Assembly (NCBI GenBank): GCA_037833965.1
Contig: AP031354.1
Span: 16,222,001 to 16,286,000, forward strand
DNA: 64,000 nt
Reading direction: 5' to 3'
DNA from: Marchantia polymorpha subsp. ruderalis
Lineage: Eukaryota; Streptophyta; Marchantiopsida; Marchantiales; Marchantiaceae
Part shown: positions 35,900 to 49,839 of the stretch, piece by piece
Numbering within the stretch: the stretch's first letter is position 1
Layout: the number at the start of each line of letters is the position of its first letter
Position numbers and translations under genes: made by a program
The notes under the pieces: model-generated
What the model saw: the letters and a program-made list of their open reading frames with translations, nothing else
Told to the model about the DNA's origin: nothing
Databases searched by the model: none

Positions 35900-38640
35900 T
35901 CTTCACAATCTTTAGTATACACATGAAGGTTATCAAGAGAAAAATCACACACTAACACACACATCAACTCAAGAATGCACATGCACAAATGATATTGAAC
36001 ATACATGATTCATCATTACTGGATACGTCCATATAATATCTAAAAATTATATAAAAATACAAAAAAATATTACAAAATCTTTATTTATTTATTTTATAAA
36101 CTGAAATTTCAACAAATTTCACGAACTAAGATCAAGCTAACTTGAATTACCAGAAAAATACTAACAATGTCCCTTTTAAGTATGGCATGGAGTACTTAAC
36201 CTCCATATCTATATAAAAAACTTTGCAAATTTTATGAGAAAAAACTCCAATATCGAATATTCTTTATTCTTAAAATTATATGTATATATACAAAGATAAA
36301 AAAATTGCTACTAAATTTTACCTGTGCTCTTGATAAAAATTCTGCAAAATAGCACAATCTTTTCACTAACTATTCAAAGATATAATTTTGGTCAACATTT
36401 CAATTGAATTGAGTTTATTGCCAGTTTTGATTAGCTCAACTTCATATTTAAAAAATAATCTATGATAAAATTATACCTAATGTTGATATGATGCACTTAA
36501 TTTGTCCATCATTTGATTTTTGGTAAAATGTATCTTACTCTGACTATATTAATAAAATTAATATGTTTATATTTCAATTCTATCTTAGTGATATATCTAT
36601 TCAACTAAATAACTTGTTTCTGTCTTTGCAATCGCTATATATTCAGTTTCTATTGCAAACTGAGGTAGGCATTTTTGCAAAGTATATTTCCAACTAATGC
36701 ATCAATCATGACAAGTAAACACATACCCAATTGTATATTTTTTTGTCTTCATCATCAAAGCCTAGCATGGATATCGCTATGATCAATAAGTCGTCAAACA
36801 AAATGCAAAATATTGTAATCTTTAATACACTTAAAGGACTTGGGATCCTACTTCATAGCTTTTTAATGCTTTTACCTAGATTAAACATGTACATATAGTT
36901 ATTTTGACCATAGCTAAACAATATTAGGTCCAATGCATATCATCAAATACATGAGAATCCTTGTTATTTTATCATAGATAATTGACGATGTTTTTTTTTT
37001 TTTTGTTAATGACATTGATTGGACACTTAACCACATTAAATTCAAATTGTGCTACCAAAGATGTATATATTCTTTTGGATTTTGCTATAATCAACCTATG
37101 ATGGTTTTGTTAAGTATATTTAAAAAAAATAGATGACGTTAGACTTACGTTTTATCATTTTTACCAATATTTTTTTAAACTTATATTGAATGTGTTTGGT
37201 TTGACTTAATCATAGAATTTCTTTTCTTCAGATTTTTCTTTCTTTATAAATATTCATCTCTAATATGCTCTTGTAACAGATCAAATCATTCATCTTGAAT
37301 GCATATTTTTCTTTTTGCATCAAATCACAATTTTTAACATCAAACTGATTCTTATTAAAATGATCATGTCATCAGCATAAGATACTAAAATAATGAGATT
37401 GAAGATGTCATTTTTACTTCAAAGATACTTAGATATATATTGTAATTACATCTACATTATCCATAATCAGACTATATTTTTGTAACAAGTGCACATAAAA
37501 CTTAAATTCAATGAACTTGCTAGCCGCAACTACCTGCTGTGATTATTTGAACTTTCTTTATATTGCTTATCCTCTAATCTTTTAATCTTTTGCGATCAGT
37601 GAAGATCCTTGTGTGTAATTAACACTTCTGCTTTCTTGCAAGGGCATACTTTGCTTGCACTACTTCTACTAAATCTTTGTCTATCTGAGTAAATCATGAT
37701 GTTGGCCTCAATACTTTCAAGTCAAATCAGATAAGATTTTCAGTTTTTCATTATGTACTTAGGTTGATTCCTTTATACTCCATGCTAAGAAGAAGAAAAG
37801 CATATGGGCTATAAAGTGTATGGGAAATTATTTATATTTTTTCAAGACATCTATTATAACTATGTTTTTTACTCCTTTATGCCACAAACAAAATTCGCAT
37901 TCGATATCTTTATATTATGCCTTTTACATTGCTACATATGGACAAAAATGTGAGAATAAGAAGGAACATACGTTATAACTATATCCATGCATGAGTTTCA
38001 TTAACTTCTGCACATTTCCATGGAAAACATTAGAACCAAAAGCTCTGAGCAGAAAATGAAGATATGATCCGTATTATGAATCTCAAAGTAAATCTCTCAA
38101 ACTTTTTAATGATAAAAAATTTCACAACTAATAAATTTTCTACAGTGTTAAATTTGACTTACAAATCTTCTAAGTTTTGTATATATTATGATGAGATCAT
38201 TAGAATTCTCGCTGATTAGTCTCATTATCCTTCAAAGCCAAACCATGTCACTGAATTGCTACAAGCTTAACCAGCACAACGCAACTTCAGACTAATCCAA
38301 TACTTTACCATCACGTCACGTTTTTTATCACAAGTAAAGTTGAAAGCTTTAATAGACCTGATTCCCACACATATCAACACAAAAATGCATATGTACAGAC
38401 AACAACTAATAAACATGGTTTACCATTACGTCCATAAATCATCTCATGTTTTCTTGAAAAACCCCAAAGTTTTTTTTACCGAGAGCTTTCGTGAGCTCAC
38501 TAATATTCATTTAGTGAATAATTATCACTAAATTATTCATCTAGTGATAATTTAGTGTTCTTCAAGAACTGAAGTCAAGCTAACATGAGCTACTAGAAGA
38601 TCTTACTTTTAACAAAAAGTGAGACCATAACTTCATGGAA
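35900..38640 (-). mobile_element. Truncated, decayed Ty1/copia LTR retrotransposon
   Basis: On the - strand, pol fragments appear in the correct order. At about 37,400-37,350 the RT palm reads LIILVSYADDMIILI (YADD intact, copia-like YVDDM context). At about 36,800-36,550 the RNase H/connection part reads YNWVCVYLS and, in a neighbouring frame, WKYTLQKCLPQFAIETEYIAIAK-like residues, matching copia 'W.S..Q..V.LSTTEAEY'. Related, diverged segments flank it at about 38,640-38,340 and 36,180-35,900; both carry a version of ATGTTAGCTTGA..TTAGTTC.TGAA in minus orientation and may be LTR remnants. The distance between them is too short for a full element. Many stops and shifts show it is dead. Confidence 0.65.
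38526..38557. repeat. AT-rich hairpin
   Basis: CACTAAATTA (38,526-38,535) and TAATTTAGTG (38,548-38,557) are perfect 10-bp arms. A smaller ATTCA..TGAAT repeat lies just upstream. It sits in the presumed 5' LTR remnant of the copia element. Confidence 0.5.
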
Positions 38641-39300
38641 CTCAAATGCTAGAAAATGAAGAGAAACCTTTTTTAACAAAACTCTTTTACTTGAAGCTAT
38701 GAACTTTTGTTACCACAATTGTTGCATATGTTGGAAGATGAGTAATTTATCTTATAAAAGCTTTGTCATATGTAGTATAGTTAGACATCTAATATGCAAA
38801 AGTGACTTCTTTACAACCAAATCTAGATCCGCTCATAGGTTTGAATCATGTCATGATTGTATATTTGATATTGAATATGATAGACATGTATATTTTTATC
38901 TAATCTATCTGACTTGTTATATTTTCTATCTATGAATAATTTTCTTTTGATCCTATTGTAAAGAAAAAGAGATTTAAAAAATAAACAGAAAAATATCTAA
39001 ATTGTGGCGTGAATGTGTGTATTTTATTTTATGAGAACTCTATTTTAATATATTATAAATCAAATTTTTTGCTATGATAGAATTATATCATGATCAATGA
39101 ATAAAATTGGACTTTTTGAGAAATTTTTTGGCGATCTTGTCCACTGTCAACAATTTTTTTTTCCAATTAGCCTTTATTAGATTTAAACTTATATTGTTTG
39201 TGTTCATCTAAACCGATGCTTTTTTCAACCTGTAGGTTTCGTTTTGCTATGTATTCATTCAAATACAAAGGGTAGGACATTCAAAGTATAAATAGTCACA
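38641..39300. other. Right edge of first AT-rich island
   Basis: AT-rich sequence with one open frame (38,699-38,935, +) encoding a Cys/Phe/Ile-rich peptide that I do not recognise. It may be further retroelement debris. Confidence 0.4.
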
Positions 39301-42300
39301 AGTCATAAGCTTTTCATTTAGATATCGTATGAAAGAGGAAGTGAAGCTACAGCTGGATGGAGAAATGGAGCTACTCCTTCACCAAGTGCTTAAAATAGCG
39401 GAGTGTCATTCCTCGTTGACATCACTTGCGACGTTCCTTCATACCTTGTGAAGAATATATAATTACTGCCGTAGCACACAAAGCACTATATCGAAGTATT
39501 TTTATGGAGAGATTTGATTGATGGGACCTTTACTGTTTCGTTTTACCCAATGATACCCTGTGATGGACCCACGCATCCTCACCATCACCAATCCTCACAT
39601 TGTAATTAATAGTAATCATAGTTACAAGAACTATAACCAACGGCATTACCTCGTTGGGAACCCAAAGACGGTATGCCCGTAGGGTTCCATCGAGTAAAGT
39701 TAAACTGATGGATACCATAACGATTCTCTCCATTTTTATGTGAGGAGTGAGGACTTGTTTCGAGGTGATGAGTAAATAAAGTGAAAATTATTAAACACCA
39801 TGTCGATGAAGCGCATGAACATGGGGGCAGGGGCATACTCGAACAGGAGGGAGGGATGTGGACGGGCACCACAGCGCGAAATAAGCGGGGAGAGACATTA
39901 CGACTGAGGAAGGAAGGAAGGATGCGACGTACACGATGGTGGCGTGTGAGATGTGAGTTATGCGGAAATCACCGCAAGCAGCTACGAATAACAACCAGAC
40001 CGGGCTACGTGTGCCTAGGCCACTGAGGTTTACACGCTCATGCGTCTGCCACTTCTGTTTCGGTCCCGAGTCCCGAGCAGATTCCACTTTCCTCATGATG
40101 AGACGCGCATTGATGGCAGACGACGAGCTGGGGAGTTTCAAGAGCTTCGTGTTCCGAGGTTCTGGAGAAAAAATCATTGCATTCAATTCTTGCTTTGTCA
40201 GGCTTCAAATACCGTGAAGTTGCCAGGATCTAACGAACCGCTGCTCGGGTCAGATCCAAGTCTATCGCTCTGTCTGGATTCGGTAAAATGAAAGCCTTGT
40301 TTACTAGATTTGTTACTATATTTCCAGGTTTCCTTCTCCTCCTCTTTCTCGCTTCTGTTACGTTGCACCGGGACACGGCGCAAGAGCAAGGACCGAGTCC
40401 AGAGCGAGGCCCTGTCGGGTCGGCCCCGCTGATGCGGCAGCGGCGACCCAGTCGTCCATCATGTGCGCTCCAGAGTTCGCGTCCACTCTCAACTCATCCT
40501 TGTCTCCACTGTCTTTCTTGCCTACTGAGGTGCCGGGCTCGTTCGGGCTCGCTCTAACAACTGGTCCTCGTATTTGACAGGTCGACAGATTGTGAGCGAT
40601 TGTGAGCAAAATGTCCATTCAGCACTTCTTCTGCTGTACTTTTGCTCATGCATGGCATAAAGTTGAATTATCAATCAGTCACACGCTTTAGCGGGTCCGT
40701 GCTTGTTCAGCTGCATTCTTGAATTTCAGTCTTTCTTTCTGGAACCTTTGGCCCCATTCCGCCGTTTAAACCTCCGCAGGGCAGTTTGCGGAATTACAAA
40801 CTGCCTTGCCGTCTGTGTTCGATGTGTTCTTCCCAGCAAAAATTGGAATTTGTTTCTCGTTTCCTATTCTCGTTAGAACTGATGGAACTGAATGGTAGTA
40901 TATAACTGTCTTAGAATCTTTGGGAGCGTTTCACTGCATGCGTTTATAGTCTAAACTCGCAAGTGCTGGTTCTTTCAGCCCAGTGATAGGATCTTTGAAC
41001 TGTGTTGAGTTCTGTAACCAATCATCAGCTTGTTAATATGAACTAGGCTCAGAATATATGGCTCTGTCAACATTGTCATTTTGCTGCGCATTCGTCTCCA
41101 CATCGTGGCCACAAGAATCCTGTTTGTAATTCGAAAGACCATCCCTATGGCTCTCATAGATTCATGCCGCTTTCTTTTGGACTTGGGGAGGTCTTATCTA
41201 TTTTGTCAGTTCAAGGTAGCACCACGTGAATCTTACGGCAAGTAATTAGAATGCTCGCAGCACCAACTTCGTGAAACCTAAGAATTCAAAGTTTTTGTGA
41301 GTATTCGAGTATCGTGCGCAAAAATGAAACGAGCAAATCTTAATCTTAATTTCAAATGATAAAAATTCATCTCTCATCGACAATCCTACTTGAAAATGAG
41401 ATGAAATTTCGTTTGATTATAATTAGCAGGATACTCATCAGGTTGACCTTAATTATATTGTGGCAAGTAGATCCCTAGCACCTGATGGTGGAAAGGTTCA
41501 CACACCTTTTGCCACATTGAGAAAGTCTTCTAACTTTCTAATATCAGAACGATATATCCTTCTTCCAAGGTGTTAGGATAGTATACTGCAGTTCCTCAGA
41601 TGAGTACTACCTTTACTGAACCTTCTAACATGCCACAGCAGTTGGAAAGTCCTAAATAGCAAATGAAGGACAGTATTTTAGACAAATCTGGCGTGGAACA
41701 TGCATCGTGTAGTTATTTCAATCAGACCTGAATGTTTTCTGACCTATTAGGCTGATTACTTTAAGAAGTAGGGAAGCGCAACATCAGGAATCTGAAACCG
41801 GCGAATGAGACTGTATTACAAGCTCATTAGAGCTGGGATAAATCATAGAGCTTCTAAATGAGACTTCAGTCACGCAGCCATACGACCTGGAACTCTACAG
41901 CTGCATGGAGTCTTTGCAGATGGACGAAGCGCGGGATCGCAGGGAGAATCAGAGGGTCGACTAGTTCGCCGAGCATGAAGCATACACCTGTGGATGGAAT
42001 GCGAAACTGCTTCATCGCTCGGGTCAGTCATGGTGGAGTTTATCCACAAGGTTATCAGGTATTCGTGCGAGAGGAGCATCCGAGTTTCACGGAGCGCTGT
42101 TTCCGAAGAGGACCTCCACTTCACACATCCTCATCGCTTTAAGGTATAGCAGATGTGAGGAAGTGTAAGTCTCATGCAATCAAGTAACCTGATTCATTTG
42201 TCGTCAGCGAAAGATTCATCTGTCGTCAGTCCAAAGAAGTTGACAAGTATCAATGAGAAGGAATCTAAATGGTAAACTAGGTACAAAGATGGTTGATTGA

Positions 42301-45300
42301 GTTTAGCTTTTCACCCCTCCCGGTAACGAACCCCACGAAATGACTGTATATTCAAAGCTCTCCCTATTCCCACGACTTCACCTCTTCCCCCGTCTTGTCA
42401 GCGGAAACTAAAACGGAGCTACTTTAATGCGGGGAGGCCAAAAGGCTACCAGACTTTATCTATTCGTATCTCGAGTTTCATCCGCTGCCGATAGTCAAGA
42501 CTGCAGTCAAGGCTTCGTTCTGGTCAAGGCTGCTTTGCTGCCTCATAGTGTTCAAAATAGCTTCTGAACTGATCACAAGGCCAGTTTGCTGCAATATCTC
42601 GGATTTCGAACGGAGTCATGATTACGAAGTCTATGGAATTCGTGCATTTACCGCAATTACAGAAACTTGTACCAACCCCGAGACGGTATGATTTCATCAA
42701 CATGCAGTATTAGCGAGCAAAGCACAGTTTTTCTCTCAACCACGAGAATCCTGCCTAGCTCCTCGCTTGAAGTAGGTCCCACGACTCCACAATGTTGGAT
42801 GAGCATTGAGCTGAGCAGTACCATCTGGCCTGATCTAGTCAACATTACTATACTTACAGGATGGCTGGGTCCCAGGTCTGGAGGTGGTGGCGAAGATATT
42901 GGGTGTCGGGAGTAGAGCCCATATTCGGCGCAGTGGTGGGTCTCCGGTGACTCTAGATGTCAGGCATCCCTTTAAAACTGGCAGCTTCACATTTCTGAGG
43001 GAAGAAAAGCTTAGGGCGAGCAGGGAGGCGATGAGAAAGCGCGGCATGATTGCCCAGTGATGACCCCTTTCTTTCCAGCCAAGGCACTAATCCTCCGTAA
43101 AATTCCTCCGAGTCGGTCAGTGGAAGAATGTTTCCTATGAAGCTAACATACTATTTTACGGGCCATAAAGATTATATCTGTCAAGCTACGTGAGAGTAGG
43201 TGGTGGTCGTCGTTCTCGTTCTGCCAAGGCTCAGCGAGTCGGTAATGCCCAGTTCTCCAGTTCTCTTTTCGGGCTAAGCAACCCAGCCAGACGTGCATTC
43301 TTACATCTGAGTCTGTTTTCTTTTTCTCTCCCTTGGACCCGATACTTTCTCCGCGCGCCCAGACCGAAGCACTTGACGAGCGGCAGATCTCGAGTGGACC
43401 CGATGTGCGATAAAATACACAATGTTCCCTGTCTCACTCTCTTTCCCTCTCGCTCTCGGATTTTGACTCTCCACTACGGAACAAGAAAGATTTCGTCTGG
43501 AGATCGTTATCAAATTGCGAAGTGCGCTCTACATACAAATGTGCTCCGTTGGGTCCATAATTGTGAACAGGTGGCCGCCCAGTGTGATCTTCAGGCGGTT
43601 CTTCAGCCTCCATTGCAGTCGAGCCCGGGTCCGGGGAAGTAGAAGTCGTCCGTCCTCCTTTAACTGCACTTCTTCTCTGCTGCATAGAATCTGCGGTAGG
43701 AAAGTATAAAATCCGTCACGCGGAGCGGGGAGAGTATGATTTCGTGTATGACGTCCTCGTGACCCGGTTGCCTCCACCGCACGGCTATGCAGGAGGGAAT
43801 CAGTGCTGGTAAGAGACTGGAAAGAGAAAATTCCGGGTCGAAACGAGCCCGGAAAACTTCGCAGCGCCGTATCGTATCGGGGATCAAGGAAGGGCAGCAA
43901 TTTGAGTGCAGGGTGTGCATGATTCTGCTCATACGTTGCGACGGGCGAAAGGTTCATCGGCGTGGACGGTGGAGGTATTGCACGTGGTAGTTGTTGACGC
44001 CGAGGCCATTGCAATTACTCCCACACGTGTCTGGCTAAGATGCTTTGACTTTGACTGTACATATCTGAGGACGAGACGGGGCGTTGCAACGTTGCAGCTT
44101 CTTGGCTTCGAAGCTGAGGCGACTGCAGCTGCTCAGCATGTTGGCCCCCTTTGGTTGTGTGTACACGAAAGCATCTCCATCCCTTTCCACTAGTACAGTA
44201 CAGTATTGTAGCGAATTTCCAAAGACTTTGAATCGTGCCACCCTTTCATGAGAGAACCATCCACTCCGTGAAATCCAACTATGCTGGGCTCATTCATTAA
44301 GCACGAAATCTTTTTGCCAAGGTGTGGAGGCAAGCTACTACGGGAGAGAAAGCGAGGCCACAGCATGCGACGATAAGTTTCGCCCTTTCCATTGATGCAC
44401 TGACTTCCCATCCCATGCCTTCTAGTCAAAACTCATGCTTTTCTAGAAGCGATCATTGCCACTAAATAACATATTGTAAGTCCATTTGATTCTGCAGTCT
44501 ACGGGTGGCAAATTTCCAAGAAGTCCGTGTCTATTGCATTGGTGGAAGTAGAGTCACACAAAGGAAGAAGAGGTAGGCTCCATTGGTCCCATGAAGAAGG
44601 GCCCAAAGTCCAAAGTGAATCCAGAAAGAGGGGCATAATTTGAGTGTGGAAGTCGTTGATGAACACTTAGGGGACATCGATTGGGGTTTCTGTTAGCGTT
44701 GAAAGCAGTACTACCATCTACTGGAGTCATTTCGAAGCTCCAGTCAAATATTTGGAAAATTCTCAGAACGATACAGGTTCGAAAAATGAAAGGACGCGGT
44801 GAAAGATTTAGTTCATGAGTAGGCCCCGCATCTTATTTCATTAATGAAGACATGTCTAGCGCATGAACTAGCTTCACGACAACCCTTGCATGTATCTGAA
44901 TAATGCATGCATGAGCATGAGCTCTCAATTCTCAGTTCCCACCTAGGATAAAGTGTGACGATCATTGTCATACTGATCGCGACTGTGTGCTGCAGGGCTG
45001 CGAAACGGAGGTATCTTGAGGCATATCCTGGAGAACCTTGAAGAGATCATCGCCAATGTCCGCCACTCTTTTCAGAGGAGTTATTGCCACGAGGTAGAAG
45101 TCATGCACGTAATCGTTGTAGATGTGTAATGCTGAACCCTCACTTTCACTGCATGCTTTCTGGGGTGGTTAATTTGCTCGCGTGCAAAGAAGAAAAAGGT
45201 TCTTATCATATCTATTCTACGAACTACAAGCAGTTGAAAAAGTTCAACCAGTGTAGAATATGGAAATCCTGTGAGCATTTTTTAAGGCTTAGAAGCTAGC

Positions 45301-47930
45301 AAAACCTGAACAACAAGTTTCCTCTCTACAGGAGAACCACGCACCCACTTCACAAGGTCAGGATGACCCTTAGATTTCGCGGTCTACAAATATTATACCA
45401 TTTGTTGCCCTCAAGTATCGACGATATTAATTTCAACAGAAAACGTACGGGCAATCCCATCCAGCTTTACACAATAGAATGTCATGAGACCAATATAGCA
45501 CGGCAATTATCTCACTGGATGAGCTGCTTAGAGATGATCTATGATGAATAGATGCAAGGAGGAGGGCAGCTGGAGCATAGTCTTCCTCACAAGCTACTTT
45601 GGCCTTGCAGCCCGGAAACATTCCTGCTGCTAATTAGCTGTAGATTCCTTCTGAGACCAGCAGAATTGATCAAAGGGTGTGCTTGTAGGCGACAACTCGG
45701 CCTGGCTTCTCCCCCGAAGATCTTGCCTACGTCTGGCCCTGGAGCGTTTGGCCTTAACTACAAGGAAGCAGAGGACAATCACCTTCAGCTCCATCGCAGC
45801 GTGGGGATGGATGGATGGTAAGCAGGCCGTCAAAAGAAGAGAGAGAAAGGTCAGCAGTTCGAGGCAGCGTCATGGAAAACCGGAGCCCGGAATCGCTGTT
45901 TACGTCTGCAGTAACGTCTGTACGAAGCAGTTGAATGTGATGTGGCCCATGGCCGCTACAGGCTCCACTGTGCTGGGCTCGACTGTTCGATCGACGATCG
46001 GTTTGGAATCAACATCTGGCACATCTGGTTGTAATCTTTTATTCTCCAGGCTGATGACGGCTTCCGATTATTCTGTAAGGCTTCGCGTTGCTCGGTGGTT
46101 GATCTGTTCAGATCGCCTGGAATGCCAAGGAGCATAACAAGGTACCCCACCCCACTCCAGGATTTGATTTGAGCATGTTCGGGATGGATGGCCATTCAGT
46201 ATTCAGTCGCTTTGTTTTGAACTTAAATCTAGCTTTGTAGACCAGGCTTGGCCACGAAACGCTTTCTTCGGACGAATGTTTGTGCAATGACTTGAAGCGT
46301 CTTTCACAACATCCGAAGACTCAGTAGTACACATCACATGAGGCCCCTTTCGATTCTTGTGATCTGGCTGCTTCACGGTGGCCTCTGGAAGCGATAAAAT
46401 AATCGCACCCAATGAGGATTCATTCTTGGCTCCGGCGAACAGAAGGGAAGCGATTCGGTGACTCGAAGCACATTCATCAAAACTTTGACATTTCCGTTGG
46501 TACTGGTACCTGTGCAGGTACTGACTTCCCAGTCTTGCGGCGCATTTTGAAACTCGGAACGGAGGGGAGGACGCTTCAGATGGTCCTAGATAAGAATGAA
46601 GAGTTCTGTACGTGCCTGAACACGGCTGAAGGACTGAAAAATCTCTATGGCCAGTCCCGTGAGGAAAATAATCTTTTCTCTGGCATAAAGCGCTGTACCT
46701 CACGATGACAGTGAATTGCAAAATGGGCGGTAGCTTGACTGACGTGATGAGCCGCGAAGGTTTGGACAGGGGCACAGTTTCCAGACGACCAGAGGAATCT
46801 CGTCGCTGTGGGCACCGTGACTGGCTTAGAGAGCCACCCGAGTCAGTCTCAAACTCCATTCATCATTCCTCCTTGCAGTGCCGGCTTCACTCTGCAGTCA
46901 TTCGAGGCTGGAGCTAGTCAAGCTCATTGGGCTAAAATGAAAAGAACAATGACTGCAAGCTCCGCTATCCAACCCCACCCCGCTGTGGAATGAATTCAGG
47001 ACCCCGGATCCGAACTGCATGGCGGAGAGGAGGTGCGCAACGGATCGGTAAGCCAGAGTCTGGATCTAGTGATCAGGCGGGAGCAAACCTACCAGCAGCC
47101 GGAAAGTAATTGAGGGCTGTAAGAGCAGTAGACAAGGAGTCGGCGCCTGATGCGCTCTCGTGGTCCCCGCCTGCCTGGGTGCCTGGACCTCCGCCCTACG
47201 CTACCCACAGATTGCCATGTCGATCTCGTGCAGCGGAGTTGAAGAACGCTTCCTTTGCCAGACCTCGTCAATCCTCATTTCAGCCTTGCTGCCAGCGTTC
47301 TCATGGCAACGCAAATTACAGCGTGATGGTGACCGCCCGTGCCTTTCATAGTAAGCCAGCCGAACAATTATAGGACAACGCAAGCGATGCATCACCTCAA
47401 CCCGAGGGATCTTGAAAATTTTAAGGCTGCAATCTTTCTCCTCCAGCATATTTCCTTCGGCTTTCCCGCAGCAAATGTCCTCGAGTCGATAGGTACTGTC
47501 GATGTGGTAGATGGGGCGATAAAGTGAGGTTCGTGTCACCACAAACACGCAGTAGTGGTTCCCTGAGTCCCAATGGCATTCATATCTCGGCACGTTCGAC
47601 CAAGCATGGCGATGTCTGGTGCAGGCCCCGGACAGTACGGTCAGTAACGACAATGTCCTCATTCCTGATGACAGCAAATTAATATAATATTACAGTATAC
47701 ATGTTCAATGACGTACGAACATGAGCTAGGGAGACTCATACTGACACCAGTGCGCGTACTGCTTGGAGCATATTCAAACCTCTGCCAGATTTCTACATCC
47801 TGGTTTCCAAGATTAAAAGAGAGCAAGGCTTATTTGTCATTACTTATTTGAACCTGTTTCAAATACACAGTTTCATTGATCTTGGATCATCCTCCGTCCG
47901 TTTATTGCTACGATCAAAATCTAGTATTCC
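39301..47930. other. Mid-GC intergenic region, no recognised gene
   Basis: Composition is mixed and similar to 57-64 kb. Open frames are short, the longest being 218 codons on the - strand at 46,203-46,859. None contains a domain I recognise or forms a convincing spliced model. A near-perfect 18-bp direct repeat (GATTCATYTGTCGTCAG, period about 22) lies at about 42,185-42,225. Short stem-loops occur. Confidence 0.5.
40780..40805. repeat. Inverted repeat, 9-bp arms
   Basis: GGCAGTTTG (40,780-40,788) and CAAACTGCC (40,797-40,805) are perfect arms around an 8-nt loop. Confidence 0.5.
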
Positions 47931-47933
47931 AGT

Positions 47934-47967
47934 AGTCGGACCACAACCCAATGGTTGTGGTCCGACT
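47934..47967. repeat. Hairpin, 15-bp perfect arms, 4-nt loop
   Basis: AGTCGGACCACAACC (47,934-47,948), loop CAAT, then GGTTGTGGTCCGACT (47,953-47,967). It lies almost exactly at the junction where mid-GC DNA gives way to the second AT-rich island. Confidence 0.75.
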
Positions 47968-47999
47968 CAGTTTTCATTCTAAGTGTATGCAGATAATAT

Positions 48000-49534
48000 C
48001 ACAAGTGCGTGTATATGGTATTATCAAAATGACAATGCGTATTGAAAAAGAAGAAATATATATATATATAATTATATCTTTGATAAGAAAATAAGGTAAA
48101 CTAATAACTCTCTTCTATACGAAAATACTCTTTCGCTTTTATACGAATTGTTGATTTTATGATTTCATTTTTCATTGCGAAGATCATTCGAATTTAAAAA
48201 TTATAAAAGTTGTTTACTATAGTCAATAACAAACACACATACCCATCTTCACTTATTTGTTATCATTATCGTTCACTTTGAAAGTAATGCAATATATTAT
48301 AATTTTAACTGTTGATACCATAATAATACTGTGATCAAAATTTATCGCTTTTAGCTTTTTCACACGATTTGGTACATATGAATATGTGTTTTTTTAATCT
48401 ATAAATTATAGAAAAAAATTCTGAAATATGAGAAAAAAATATAATAAATTGAAATTATTTGTAAATTTTCTAAATAATAATGATTTAATTGATGTCATTA
48501 ATATTTTATATTGAGCTATTTTTTAAGGAATTGTTTTTAAAAAGACTATAATATACCTACATATATTAAAGAAATTCAAAATTTTTGTTAAATATTTATT
48601 TTAGTATCAAAACTTATCGATTCAAAAAAATTCATCCAAAATTATTCTGAATTTTTTTCAAATTAAGAGATATATAAAATGATTTTTTTCCAATTCATAT
48701 ATTACTACTCTAACTTTGCGTTAAATTTTAATAAAAAAAATTTGTTGTTTGTATTTTGGAAAAAAAATGGTAAATTTAAAAATGGACTTTTCTCAAAAAA
48801 ATATTTAGTCTATGATTCAAATCATTTTATAAATAAATTTTAAAGAATAATTTAAATATTTGATAATAGGGTGTAATTTATGTCAAGAATTTAACTTAAA
48901 AATAATTTGATATTTCATTAATGAAAATGAATGTAATAATCATATCAATATATTTCAATTTCTATAGAAAATATATCTTTCCTTATATATTTAATTAAGA
49001 TACATTTTCATAATATTTTTTTATAATTTTATTCATTGATAAACATTTAGAAATCTAAAATTTTGATTTTGTTAAATAATTAATTTTTTTATTTATAAGT
49101 ATTTTAGATTAATCAATTTTTTTTCTATGTAGTAAATAATTTTATCGATCATTTTGTTTTAAATTTAATTATGATCCAATCAATATGTCAAATAATAAAA
49201 CATTGAACAAATTTTGAACATAAAATTTACTTTAAAGAAATATATAAATTCTAAATTTTCAAAGTACCATGTAACTCGTCATGAGAAGAATAAATCGATA
49301 TAATTTATTATAAAAAAATGAGAAGTCAATGATATTCAAGAGTGATTGTAATGAAAATTTAAATGTTGATAAAAAATGAATCTTGAAAAGTCAGTTCTAG
49401 AAATGCATGCTCTAATCTGTTCATTATTCTAAATCATCTAATTTCCATTAAAAGATCATTGTATTCTATAGTACATTTTCAATACAATGAGAATCAAGAT
49501 ACAATTTCTTCAAGACTCATAATCTTTTTAAATA
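48000..49534. other. AT-rich island, unassigned
   Basis: Very AT-rich and stop-dense, with a short (TA)n run at about 48,057-48,070. I see no gene and no recognisable transposon protein here. Confidence 0.5.
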
Positions 49535-49569
49535 TGGTAGAACCTCCGCATAAAGTACATCCTACTTGC
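49535..49569 (+). repeat. Left TIR of pogo-like element
   Basis: It aligns with the reverse complement of the right end with a few mismatches and one indel. The best-conserved core is the shared ATAAAGTACA block. The flanking TA is at 49,533-49,534. Confidence 0.75.
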
Positions 49570-49839
49570 TCCAACATAAAACCACTCTGTACCTTATAAA
49601 ATAGATACAAAACCTTATATACAAAAATCTTACCATAGGTTATTTTTTGTACCGGTTCACAAGTTCATTATTTATTTTGAAAAAAAAACGTTAAATTGTT
49701 GATTGTTGTAAAGACGAATTGTAAAGATGCTTGACACTTGCACTCAAGTTTAGTAAATCGAGCTCCTCACTAAACCTTGAGTGATTTTTTGCAAACCTTA
49801 TCAATTGAGCAACCATTTCTTTTGCTTGGGATATGGAAA

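Noticed and set aside
46203-46859. 218-codon ATG-initiated open frame on the - strand
   Set aside because: Longest frame of the 39-48 kb region, but no recognisable motif, mixed composition and no supporting context. Kept as a candidate only.
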